A stretch of DNA of 64,000 nt from Spirosoma profusum (GTDB taxonomy: Bacteria > Bacteroidota > Bacteroidia > Cytophagales > Spirosomataceae). The notes under the pieces are model-generated. The model saw only the letters and a program-made list of their open reading frames with translations, was not told where the DNA came from and ran no database searches. Below are positions 8,254 through 16,140 of the stretch, piece after piece. The stretch spans positions 186,001 to 250,000 of the forward strand of contig NZ_JACWZY010000001.1 of the NCBI RefSeq assembly GCF_014699005.1. The letters run 5' to 3'. Positions within the stretch are counted from its first letter, which is position 1; each line of letters begins with the position of its first letter. A program made the translations under genes and the position numbers.

Positions 8254-9972
8254 CTACAAATTCATTCGTTTTAACTCCTTCACGGCAAAATCGGCTGCGC
8301 GGGCAGTTAGAGCCATGTATGTCAGGGATGGGTTCACGCAGGAGGATGATACCATAGCAGCACCGTCGGTCACGAATACGTTTTTCGCGCCCCAAACCTG
8401 ATTATTGGCGTTCAGTACCGACGTTTTCGGATCGCGACCCATGCGAGCGGCTCCCATTTCGTGAATGCCGATTCCCTGATTTTTATCGTTGTCGTTACGT
8501 GTTTTTACATTTTTGAGGCCAGCAGCTTCGAGCATTTCGGCAGCATCGTTCATCATCGCTTTCCGCATACCAATCGTGTTTTCGCCCCAACCAGCATCGA
8601 ACTCAATGATCGGTAAGCCCCATTTATCTTTTTTATCGGAAAGACGCATGCGGTTGGTGGGGTCGGGGAGGGTTTCGCCAAAGCCGCCGATGTTAAATTC
8701 CCAGCGCCCCGGCTTGGTCAGGCTATCTTTAAACTCCGGTCCGAAACCATCTTTCGAAGCCCCAGCCACCCAATCCTGACGGGCACCGCGCCCCTGGTAA
8801 CCAAAGCCGCGGACAAAGTCTTTCCGCTTATCATCGCCCCAGTTGGCGAAACGGGGAATGTAAATGCCGTTGCCGCGCCGACCGTAGTAATACATATCTT
8901 TCAACCCATCATATTCGCCCGATGCACCTGCTCCCAGATGGTGGTCCATCAGATTGCGGCCCAACTGGTCTGAGTCGTTACCCAGACCATTCTGGAAACG
9001 CTTCGACGTCGATTGCATCATAATCCAGGCGGTGTTCATGGTCGACGCATTCAGAAAGATGATTTTGGCGTAATATTCCTGATGCTGCTTTGTATTCTGG
9101 TCGATGACGCGTACGCCAACAGCTTTGTTTTTCTGGTCGTCGAAAATCACCTGATAGGCAATTTTATCGGTAATGATTGTCAGTCGACCGGTTTTCATGG
9201 CCGCTGGCAACGTAGAGGATTGCGTGCTGAAATACGCTCCAAACGGACATCCTCGAACGCATAAATTGCGGAACTGGCACGATGCCCGCCCGCCGTCTGT
9301 ATGAATTTTCTGTGCGACTGAAAGAATGGCCGGACGACCAATAACCAGATGCCGACCTTTGAAATTCTTTTCAATGCCTGCTTTCGCATGCAGTTCGATG
9401 CTGTTCATCTGCATGGGCGGCACAAAATCGCCGTCGGGTAGTACAGCAAGGCCGTCCTTATTACCCGAAACGCCGGCAAATTTCTCTACGTAGGAGTACC
9501 AGGGCGCAATGTCTTTGTAACGTATCGGCCAGTCAGCACCATGTCCATCCTCAAGATTGGCGGTGAAGTCGCGTTCGTTAAGGCGATAACTTTGCCGTCC
9601 CCACATGATCGAGCGGCCACCCAGATGATAGCCCCGAATCCAGTCGTAGGGGCGTTTTTCGATGTACGGTACGTCGACATCTTTGGTAAACATGTGTCGC
9701 TGATCTTCGCCGGGTTTTCCGCCCGACCGGGCATTGGCCCAATACTCTTCGGCTGCCCATAATTCAATCTTGCCCCGGTGCGGAAACTCCCAGGGATCTT
9801 TCATGGCGGTGGGATAATCTGTTACGTGTTTGAGATCAGGCCCACGTTCGAGCATGAGCACTTTAAGGCCCTTTTCAGTCAGCTCTTTAGCTGCCCAGCC
9901 CCCTGATATACCGGAACCGACCACGATAGCATCGTAGGTCATTCCTTTTTTAGCGTCAAGATTAAGGTTCAT
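8254..9972 (-). CDS. GMC family oxidoreductase (FAD-dependent)
   Basis: The 572-aa protein is full length for the family. Residues about 14-43 hold the FAD-binding beta-alpha-beta (AIVVGSGISGGWAAKEL, then VLMLERG). LGGRSIMWGRQSYR is the flavin-contact motif. CVRGCPFGAY is a cysteine-containing segment seen in the gluconate/fructose dehydrogenase large-subunit branch. The C-terminus has GIHEMGAARMG with the catalytic His region, and FVTDGAAMVSSSCVNPSLTY with the second active-site residue. There is no signal peptide of its own. The gene directly downstream of 10084-10797 encodes a subunit-3-like partner with an export signal. Together they resemble periplasmic sugar or sugar-acid dehydrogenases; the substrate is unknown. 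Confidence 0.87.
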   Translation of the reverse strand: MNLNLDAKKGMTYDAIVVGSGISGGWAAKELTEKGLKVLMLERGPDLKHVTDYPTAMKDPWEFPHRGKIELWAAEEYWANARSGGKPGEDQRHMFTKDVDVPYIEKRPYDWIRGYHLGGRSIMWGRQSYRLNERDFTANLEDGHGADWPIRYKDIAPWYSYVEKFAGVSGNKDGLAVLPDGDFVPPMQMNSIELHAKAGIEKNFKGRHLVIGRPAILSVAQKIHTDGGRASCQFRNLCVRGCPFGAYFSTQSSTLPAAMKTGRLTIITDKIAYQVIFDDQKNKAVGVRVIDQNTKQHQEYYAKIIFLNASTMNTAWIMMQSTSKRFQNGLGNDSDQLGRNLMDHHLGAGASGEYDGLKDMYYYGRRGNGIYIPRFANWGDDKRKDFVRGFGYQGRGARQDWVAGASKDGFGPEFKDSLTKPGRWEFNIGGFGETLPDPTNRMRLSDKKDKWGLPIIEFDAGWGENTIGMRKAMMNDAAEMLEAAGLKNVKTRNDNDKNQGIGIHEMGAARMGRDPKTSVLNANNQVWGAKNVFVTDGAAMVSSSCVNPSLTYMALTARAADFAVKELKRMNL

Positions 9973-10083
9973 TGAAATTAGTCGTTAGTCAAGAGTCAAT
10001 AGTTTTTTAGAATTGGATTTAAACAATGGATAGTTGCCAGCCTAAATACACTTGACTGACGACGATCGACTATTGACTAAATT

Positions 10084-10797
10084 TTACGTTGCCCAAGCTT
10101 TCTGGCCTTCTTTTAGTTTAACGACGCCTTCGTAGCGGCCGGGGATTTTTACGTACTCAAGTGCCTGTGTACAGCCAATCTCCGAGCTAAAATAGCCCAG
10201 AACGGTTAGTTCTTTCACGAGTTTGAAGAATGGAATAAGGGGCGCATTTTTCTTTTCATCCTTCACTACAGCGCCAGTTTCGGCATCTACGAGTTTTGCC
10301 TCAGTTTGGTCGCTGCCAGCGGGGGCAAAAGCGCCTAATGTCGTTTCCGGGTTTTTGGCTAGTTTTTCCTGGCCCTTAGGTTGTTGCTTGGCTTCAGTTT
10401 TAGCTAGTTGTTCAAACTGCTTCAGGATGGCCGTCTTCTGATCAATCGGCAGTTCCACGAATGACTTGCTGTGGGTTTTCTGACTTTCGGCTTCAACAGC
10501 GTCCAATCCTTTCATGAAGTGTTCCTGCTGGTCGGGCTTGTAACAATCTTTCAGAATCAACTGGATAGTTTCGCCCACTTTCGCGGCCTTAGCACCCGGC
10601 GTAGACGTAGTAGGCATAATAACCTCCGTTATTTCGTCCAGTAATACCACCTGTTTAGGTTTCAAGGCAAATGCGGAAGGTACTCGTTTAGTAGCCCTAT
10701 GGGGCTGGTATCCTGCGACAATGGCCGCCATTGATGGCGCTGAAAGGGCGCTTCCCATCGTAAGGGCTACCTGCAGAATGGCTTCTCTACGGTTCAT
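10084..10797 (-). CDS. gluconate 2-dehydrogenase subunit 3 family protein
   Basis: The 237-aa protein begins MNRREAILQVALTMGSALS, an RR-containing hydrophobic leader like the Tat signals of this family (the motif lacks the usual Phe after RRx). The mature part has VVLLDEITEVIMPTT and PGAKAAKVGETIQLILKDC, the conserved start of the gluconate_2-dh3 family. The C-terminus has FFKLVKELTVLGYFSSEIG. Such small subunits bind and escort an FAD-dependent large subunit to the periplasm. The GMC gene lies 111 bases downstream on the same strand, fitting a two-gene operon. A lysine- and alanine-rich insert at about 110-165 looks disordered. Confidence 0.82.
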   Translation of the reverse strand: MNRREAILQVALTMGSALSAPSMAAIVAGYQPHRATKRVPSAFALKPKQVVLLDEITEVIMPTTSTPGAKAAKVGETIQLILKDCYKPDQQEHFMKGLDAVEAESQKTHSKSFVELPIDQKTAILKQFEQLAKTEAKQQPKGQEKLAKNPETTLGAFAPAGSDQTEAKLVDAETGAVVKDEKKNAPLIPFFKLVKELTVLGYFSSEIGCTQALEYVKIPGRYEGVVKLKEGQKAWAT

Positions 10798-11121
10798 GAT
10801 ACGTTCTGATTAACAGCCAGTAATGTGTATCTGTGTATCGGCTATGACCGACTGGATTACCATTATTCAGCTTTCTGTAAAACTACAACACTTGATTTAC
10901 AAGTCGTTCTTTAAAGAAGAAAAAGAATGATAAACCTACTTAGGATGGCCAATTGTATCTGGAAAATAACGACTATGATGAGGTTACTAAATTAAAGGCG
11001 TTAGTCAAACAACTACTGGAGAAGAAATGATCAGTATTTTATAGTCAATCCCTTATAGCCCAGCTGCCCATTAGGATTTTTACTTGTACAAGTGGTCGCT
11101 TACGATATCAGGTATGAAAAC
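10798..11121. other. intergenic region with possible gene remnant at 10944-11030
   Basis: The part next to 10797 must hold the promoter of the minus-strand dehydrogenase pair; no clear -33/-7 match was found. On the plus strand 10944-11030 reads YLENNDYDEVTKLKALVKQL and ends LEKK-stop, bounded upstream by an in-frame stop with no start codon. The amphipathic, lysine-rich sequence looks like the C-terminal end of a lost gene, but 29 codons could also be chance. Confidence 0.3.
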
Positions 11122-11163
11122 AGCACCCTAAATTCCCTCACTCTTTGGGAACTTTAGGGTGCT
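11122..11163 (-). terminator. terminator of the pirin-YceI unit
   Basis: A hairpin with perfect 11-base outer arms AGCACCCTAAA / TTTAGGGTGCT and an inner TTCCC/GGGAA stem lies 20 bases past the YceI stop. Continuing on the minus strand the next bases are GTTTTC, a weak T-tract. Confidence 0.75.
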
Positions 11164-11182
11164 GATTAACCGAGTGACAACT

Positions 11183-11731
11183 TTAAGCAAGAACCGGCTC
11201 CAGTTGCTTCACCAGTTGAATTTCACTGTTAATTTTGACTTCTTCACTGAGTGCTAAGCCGCCTGTTTCTAGCACGCCATTGAAGTTAATCCCCCAATCG
11301 CTGCGGTTCAGTTTTCCGGTGATGGTAAAACCTGCTCTTACTCCTCCCCAGGGATCTTTGGTAACTCCACTGTACTCAACTTTTAATTGAACTGGTTTAC
11401 GAACACCTTTCATGGTCAGGTCTCCATAAACCGTAAAATTATCCTCATCCTGTTGCTCCACCTTTGTAGATTGAAAGCTTAACCGGGGATAGGTTTCGGC
11501 TTCAAAGAAATCTGAGTTACGCAAGTGGTGGTCCCGTTGCTCATTGTTGGTATGGATGGAAGCAATCTCAGCAGCAGCCCGTATCTGAGCCGTTCTGAAA
11601 TCGTCGTTTTCGGTTTCTACTTCTACCTGAAATTGTTGAAAAGAGCCCGAAATGTTGCTGATCATCAAGTGTTTGATCTTAAATCCGAGTTCGCTGTGAG
11701 TGGGGTCAAGGACCCATTTATACGTTGTCAT
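11183..11731 (-). CDS. YceI family lipid-binding protein (cytosolic form)
   Basis: The 182-aa protein opens TTYKWVLDPTHSELGFKIKH, the YceI signature W.lD..HS...F.vkH. It continues with FFEAETYPRLSFQS, DLTMKGVRKPVQL and GWGINFNG-like NRSDWGINFNG, all hallmark segments of the lipocalin-like YceI barrel that holds polyisoprenoid chains in structurally studied members. No signal peptide is present, so this copy is probably cytosolic. It lies 61 bases downstream of the pirin gene on the same strand and ends in a good terminator. YceI plus pirin next to an HxlR regulator is a common stress- or quinone-response arrangement; that role is inferred from context. Confidence 0.9.
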   Translation of the reverse strand: MTTYKWVLDPTHSELGFKIKHLMISNISGSFQQFQVEVETENDDFRTAQIRAAAEIASIHTNNEQRDHHLRNSDFFEAETYPRLSFQSTKVEQQDEDNFTVYGDLTMKGVRKPVQLKVEYSGVTKDPWGGVRAGFTITGKLNRSDWGINFNGVLETGGLALSEEVKINSEIQLVKQLEPVLA

Positions 11732-11780
11732 AAACCTAAAAATTAGTAATCTGAAATAATTGAAAAAATGCTTGAAACGA

Positions 11781-11797
11781 GGTAGGTCGGACCTACC
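11781..11797. repeat. 17-base perfect palindrome overlapping the pirin stop codon
   Basis: GGTAGGTCGGACCTACC is a perfect palindrome around one central base. Its right part supplies the TAG stop of the pirin gene on the minus strand. It could be a regulatory site for the downstream YceI gene, or a short palindromic insertion. Confidence 0.5.
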
Positions 11798-12665
11798 AGA
11801 GTATCCGTTGTGAGGCTGGAACGGTTGAAATATGGCTCATTTTACCCTGTCTGTATTCCTGGTAGAGCCGTCGAATGTCTTCCTGGGTATCGGCAATGAA
11901 GGGGCCGTGTGATACGATGGCATCACCTTGAGGCTCTCCGGCGTAAAGTATAACCCGGCTTCCATTTTCACCAGCCGACAGCTTAAGGTTGCTTTGAGAG
12001 GTATCCGAATATCTGTTGAGCCAGCCCACCTGATCCTGCTGTAAAACATTGGTGTCATCGCCCACCTGTACGCTTCCTGCCAGGATATACAAAAACGCCG
12101 TGTAGTTGCCTGGTATCTGTTGTATGGTGATCACGTTTGGCTGTAATCGGATATCCGCGATAAGTAGTGGAGTGTAATTTTGAATCGGCGAAGTCAAACC
12201 AGCCAGGGAACCACTGTAAACTCTTATGTCTACTCCGTCCTGGTTTAATCTGGGGGCTTTCTCTAATGAGATATCCTGTACTCTTGGCTGAGCCCAGCGG
12301 TCTCTCTTCGGTAGATTCAGCCATAACTGTAACAGCCGCAGCGAAGCTTTGCCCTCGATGGTTTCCGTATGAATGATCCCGCTCCCGGCGGTCATCAGTT
12401 GTAAATCCCCACCCTTTAGTTGATGGACTTCGTCGCCCATTGTGCCTTCCAGGAGTAAGGATACGGTTTCAAAACCAGCATGAGGATGCGGGCCTCCGGC
12501 GGGATGATCATCCTGTTTGTTGAGTCGATCATCCATCAGCATGATGAAAGGATCGCTTTCTGTGAAATCCACCTGGATTACCGGGCTGGCTAAATGACCA
12601 GCTCCTAAAAACCCCTGTTGAGTGGGTGGTGTATATCTATTGACTAGTTTTCTGGGTAAGAACAT
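11793..12665 (-). CDS. pirin family protein
   Basis: The 290-aa protein has the bicupin layout of pirins. The metal-binding motif is seen at HPHAGFETVSLLLEG, then HQLKGGDLQLMTAGSGIIHTE. The second cupin-like half follows (IADIRLQPNVITIQQIPGNY). Bacterial pirins include quercetin-degrading dioxygenases and regulators; the metal-ligand histidines (HPH, H in HQLKGG region, H in IIHTE) are all present, so metal binding is likely. It is the first gene of the unit that continues into YceI and is divergent from an HxlR regulator. The stop codon lies inside a 17-base palindrome (11781-11797). Confidence 0.9.
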   Translation of the reverse strand: MFLPRKLVNRYTPPTQQGFLGAGHLASPVIQVDFTESDPFIMLMDDRLNKQDDHPAGGPHPHAGFETVSLLLEGTMGDEVHQLKGGDLQLMTAGSGIIHTETIEGKASLRLLQLWLNLPKRDRWAQPRVQDISLEKAPRLNQDGVDIRVYSGSLAGLTSPIQNYTPLLIADIRLQPNVITIQQIPGNYTAFLYILAGSVQVGDDTNVLQQDQVGWLNRYSDTSQSNLKLSAGENGSRVILYAGEPQGDAIVSHGPFIADTQEDIRRLYQEYRQGKMSHISTVPASQRILW

Positions 12666-12749
12666 GTTGTATAGGTTATTTATGAATGGCCATTAGTTTT
12701 GCCTTCAGTGATGATGCAAAATTACCTTGTTTGCTATATATTTGTAAGG

Positions 12750-12785
12750 ACTATACTGAAGTATAGTTCTATACTCTAGTATAGT
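12750..12785. promoter_or_regulatory. double palindromic operator, probably for the HxlR regulator
   Basis: Two inverted repeats lie in tandem: ACTATAC-tgaa-GTATAGT (12750-12767) and CTATAC-tcta-GTATAG (12769-12784). They have identical half-sites and 4-base spacers, with centres 18 bases apart. They sit between the divergent pirin and HxlR genes, just downstream of TATATTTG (12737-12744), which matches the Bacteroidota -7 consensus on the plus strand. Dimeric HxlR/DUF24 proteins bind such palindromes next to their own gene, so autoregulation together with control of pirin-YceI is a reasonable inference. Confidence 0.75.
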
Positions 12786-12823
12786 GAGTTTTAAAGAATT
12801 ATCAGCTCTATAATGCTGTTGAT

Positions 12824-13186
12824 ATGAGAATGGAAGTTACGGATCGCAAGCACGAGGAATGTGTGAGCATATTACGCCCAATTCGGGATGCGCTGGATGT
12901 ATTGAATGGCAAATGGAAACTGCCCATCATTGTAGCACTTACGTTTGGAGAGAAGCGGTTTGGCGAAATTGCCAAAGAAGTGCACGGCATCACTGACCGA
13001 ATGCTCTCGAAAGAATTACGGGATATGGAGGTAAACGGGTTAGTGAAGCGAACGGTGTATGATAGTTATCCTGTAAAAGTCACTTACACCCTAACCTCTC
13101 ATAGCCAAACCCTGGGAGGAGTGATTGAATCCTTACGTAGTTGGGGTGAGTTACACCGGAAAAAGATCCTCACAGGTGAAGTGTGA
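12824..13186 (+). CDS. HxlR/DUF24 family winged-helix transcriptional regulator
   Basis: The 120-aa protein has the complete HxlR fold: PIRDALDVLNGKWKLPIIVAL, then FGEIAKEVHGITDRMLSKEL (helix-turn-helix and recognition helix), then MEVNGLVKRTVYDSYPVKV and YTLTSHSQTLGGVIESLR. One Cys (C11 region, EECVSIL) stands just before the first helix, where the redox- or electrophile-sensing Cys of DUF24 regulators lies. It is therefore a candidate thiol or quinone sensor. It is divergent from pirin-YceI, with a two-palindrome operator between them, and probably controls both directions. Confidence 0.9.
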   Translation: MRMEVTDRKHEECVSILRPIRDALDVLNGKWKLPIIVALTFGEKRFGEIAKEVHGITDRMLSKELRDMEVNGLVKRTVYDSYPVKVTYTLTSHSQTLGGVIESLRSWGELHRKKILTGEV

Positions 13187-13223
13187 GTGATCAGCGTTTC
13201 GTTGAATAAAGTAGCATCTCTAC

Positions 13224-13268
13224 CTGTCGGTCCGTCCACAATGCCTTAGGATTCAGCCAGACCGACAG
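13224..13268. repeat. inverted repeat CTGTCGGTC / GACCGACAG
   Basis: Nine-base perfect arms (13224-13232 and 13260-13268) flank a 27-base loop about 40 bases after the HxlR stop. It may act as its terminator, though no T-run follows. Confidence 0.4.
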
Positions 13269-13277
13269 TAAAAACTT

Positions 13278-13886
13278 TTGGCCTGTAAGCTACCAGCCGC
13301 CTGTACAGATAAAAGAATTGGGTTTTTTGTTGTCAGCTTAGATGCCAAATGTCTGTCCATTGCCTTAGGGATTGTGGGTAGACCGCACTCCATGACGGGA
13401 ATCAGCAGCGTGACCATTACGGATATCGACCCAGTAAGAGTGCAGGTGATCAGTAGCTTTGTGCGGACGGTGGCTCCGTCTCAGCCTTCGGGCTTTGGTA
13501 CCTTGGGGGTGAACCTGGCCAGATGTGCTGATCCCAGCCTGGTGGAGAATAACGTTCACTCCTCAGTACAGTGGGGTCAATGGCAGTCCGATCAGTTTCT
13601 CAGTGGTCAATGAGATGTTACCCACCACTCAGCCAGAGCCTTACTAATTACCGTTTTACACAGATAACGCGGTGATCACCTTGCGGGCGCAGCAGGGCAG
13701 CTCATCGGTTGTTTATACCTACAACTGGCTGGTGTTCTGCAATCTGTCGGCTCGTCAGGGTGTGGCGGAAGCAGGAACAGGTTTACAAGTGAAGGGGCCA
13801 GATAACCCATTTCAGTGCCAGGCGTTCTGTTGTTGCAGGTAAGTACGTCTGATCAGCGTTGGGTGATTCGGGTAGTGAAACCCTAG
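13278..13886 (+). pseudogene. remnant of a T9SS-sorted surface protein (C-terminal end)
   Basis: Coding character survives in several frames without one continuous reading frame. 13278-13613 reads through GISSVTITDIDPVRVQVISS. A later frame reads FYTDNAVITLRAQQG and VYTYNWLVF. The last 23 codons (13818-13886) read PGVLLLQVSTSDQRWVIRVV followed by KP-stop. That ending nearly matches the end of the kelch/CBM3 protein at 18523 (PGVFLLQVSTDTQRQVIRVV, then KP), a T9SS-type sorting tail. A terminator with the same GCCGAG/CAAAGCCG-like stem follows in both cases. This is therefore a decayed relative of the downstream gene. Confidence 0.6.
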
Positions 13887-13909
13887 ACATTGTTAAGAAA
13901 GCGCTTACG

Positions 13910-13945
13910 CAAAGCCGAGCCCATGGACTCGGCTTTGCTGTTTTT
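13910..13945 (+). terminator. rho-independent terminator
   Basis: CAAAGCCGAG (13910-13919) and CTCGGCTTTG (13929-13938) form a perfect 10-bp stem with a 9-base loop, followed by CTGTTTTTG. It ends the decayed surface-protein gene. Confidence 0.85.
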
Positions 13946-14385
13946 GATACTTCTCAAGATATTGGCTTAGTCAGAGAAGGCTTTTTTATCTATTCTTCAA
14001 GCCCAATACTTAAAGCCTGTTTTTGCTGTGTATACCTCTGAAAATGGTTCAAATGCGATAGAAATGGTTCAAATGTGTTAGTTTTAGTTGATATGTATGA
14101 AAGAGATTTGTGCCTGATAAGCTGGTAGTCTATTTAGCCAACGTCACTTTTAGTTCTAAAAACAATCAGTCTTATACTATTTTGCTCAAGCCGATCTGAA
14201 AACTCATAACCACAACATCACTGAGGAATAGGGTGTCCAAAAGAAAACCAACCTGAACGGCGTCATAGCCCTGTCTGCTACTTCTTTCTAGTTGAATCTT
14301 TGCCTAGTTCTCTTGCCGCTTACGAATTATTATTAATCAGTACACTTTCAAAGGAAGCCTTTACTTTTTAACCAGTTCGTTTTTT
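13946..14385. other. intergenic, no gene seen
   Basis: No convincing gene lies here. A short direct repeat, ATGGTTCAAATG, appears twice from about 14044 and 14065. The end of the region must carry the promoter of the kelch-protein gene at 14386; no clear TAnnTTTG box was found. Confidence 0.4.
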
Positions 14386-15002
14386 ATGAAAAAACTCTAT
14401 CAAACTCTTTGTCAAGTACTTATTTTAAGTGCCCTGTTGCTCCCGGCCACGATCACCCAAGCCCAGTGGAGCTCCACTACCCTCTCCCAACCTCGGACAG
14501 AATTAAGTGCCACTAGTGCAGGGGACAAGGTTTTCTTTGCCGGGGGTACACAGGTTCCGGTAATTCGGACCGGGTAGATATATATGATACAGCGACGGGA
14601 ACCTGGAGTACAGCCGCACTCTCACAACCCCGTAGTGAGTTAAGTGCTACTAGCGCAGGGGGTAAGGTCTTCTTCGTCGGTGGGTTTGCGTCGACGTATT
14701 CGGATCGGGTAGACATTTATGACACGGTTACGGATACCTGGACTACGTCCACCCTCTCTCAGCCACGGCGTTCGCTCAAAGCGACTAGTATCGGAAGCAA
14801 GGTTTTTTTCGGTGGGGGAATTATAGGCGGTGGTGTCCGTTCGAATGTAGTCGATATTTATGATACAGCGACGGGCATCTGGACTACGGCTGCCCTCTCT
14901 TTGGCTAGGTATGATTTGAGTGCTACCAGCGCCGGAGGTAAGGTTTTCTTCGCCGGAGGAGACGCAAGTACAGGCTATACAAACCGGGTCGATATTTATG
15001 AT

Positions 15003-16140
15003 CTGATGTTACGCCACCTTTTGAGCGACTGGTTTAATTTTGACTATGCGTACGACACTCGACCTCTACACAGACTATCTGTTGAGCAGCTTTGGCCAAA
15101 CCACCGCTACGGGCTTATCCCGCCTAACCGATGGAGCCGTAGGTCATGATGCGGTGACCCATCTACTCAATCAACTAGACAGCAGCAATCGAGCCTTGTG
15201 GCAGCCTGTCAAGCCCCTAATTCGCCAGATTCAAGAGCTTGATGGAGTGCTATTAGTGCTATTAGTCGATGATAGCATCGCTCACAAGCCTCACAGCGAC
15301 GAAAACGGGCTAATCACCACCCATTATGACCACACGACCGGGCAATATATTCGGGGCATCAACTTCGTTAGTCTACTCTATCAGACCTCCAAAGGCCAGT
15401 GCCCACTAAGCTTCGAGCCGGTAATCAAGACCCAACGTTGCGCGTTGAAAACCCGCCAAGTTGTCTGGCGGTCTGAACGCACCAAGCACCACATGTTTGG
15501 TGATATGCTTCGCCAAGCTCATCAGAACGCTGTGCCGTTTCGCTATGTGCTGGCCGATTCCTGGTACACTAATGCCGATAACATCAACCTGGTCCTGAGC
15601 CTCAAGCACCACTATTTGGGGGCTGTTAAGTCCAACTTAGAAGTAGCCCTTTCCAAACACGACCGTGCCAATGGTAAATTCGTTAAAATCAGTACCCTTA
15701 AGTTGCAACCCGGCACTATACAGACCGTTTTCATTCGCTCGGTGCAACCGCCCGTGGTGATTTGTGGCGACGTCCTCCCCAACAAGGACGGGTCAGTTGG
15801 TGAACTCTTGCTGTTGAGCACTGATGTAATGATGTCGTACCAACAACTCCTGACTACCTACCAAAAACGGTGGGGCATCGAGCAGTATCATAAGTCACTC
15901 AAACAGAATGCGTCGCTGGAAAAATCCCCGACGCGCACCCACCGCACTCAGGCCACTCATCTGTTTGCCAGCATCTGCGCTTATGTCAAGTTGGAGCGTT
16001 TACGGCTGACCCAACATGTGAATCATTTTGCCTTGAAAGGGCGGTTATATCTTAAAGCGATGCAAGCCGCCTTTGCGGAGCTAACCGCCCTCAAAAATCA
16101 ACTCACCCAAAGCCAAACAACTGGGTTGGCGTAACATCAG
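15003..16140 (+). mobile_element. IS element (1138 bp, IS4-like DDE family) with target-site duplication
   Basis: The ends are CTGATGTTACGCCA (15003-15016) and its perfect complement TGGCGTAACATCAG (16127-16140), a 14-bp terminal inverted repeat. The 7-base direct repeat TTATGAT flanks it at 14996-15002 and 16141-16147. Excision of the element plus one repeat restores the kelch-protein frame, which fixes the boundaries. It carries one transposase gene and is complete, so it may still be active. It lacks the CTACGT/ACGTAG words common in flanking core genes, fitting recent arrival. Confidence 0.93.
15040..16134 (+). CDS. IS4-like DDE transposase
   Basis: The 364-aa protein fills the IS. The catalytic triad is visible: first Asp in LLVDDSIAHKP, second Asp in YVLADSWYTNADN, and Glu in YQKRWGIEQYHKSLK. 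The last is the Y-(2)-R-(3)-E-(6)-K signature of IS4-type enzymes, matched exactly. The ORF is intact and stops seven bases before the right terminal repeat end. It would cut and paste its own element. The exact IS4 subgroup is not recognised. Confidence 0.9.
   Translation: MTMRTTLDLYTDYLLSSFGQTTATGLSRLTDGAVGHDAVTHLLNQLDSSNRALWQPVKPLIRQIQELDGVLLVLLVDDSIAHKPHSDENGLITTHYDHTTGQYIRGINFVSLLYQTSKGQCPLSFEPVIKTQRCALKTRQVVWRSERTKHHMFGDMLRQAHQNAVPFRYVLADSWYTNADNINLVLSLKHHYLGAVKSNLEVALSKHDRANGKFVKISTLKLQPGTIQTVFIRSVQPPVVICGDVLPNKDGSVGELLLLSTDVMMSYQQLLTTYQKRWGIEQYHKSLKQNASLEKSPTRTHRTQATHLFASICAYVKLERLRLTQHVNHFALKGRLYLKAMQAAFAELTALKNQLTQSQTTGLA

Noticed and set aside
13859..14041. Small open frame of 60 codons
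   Set aside because: It overlaps the C-terminal tail of the decayed surface protein and runs through a terminator hairpin.
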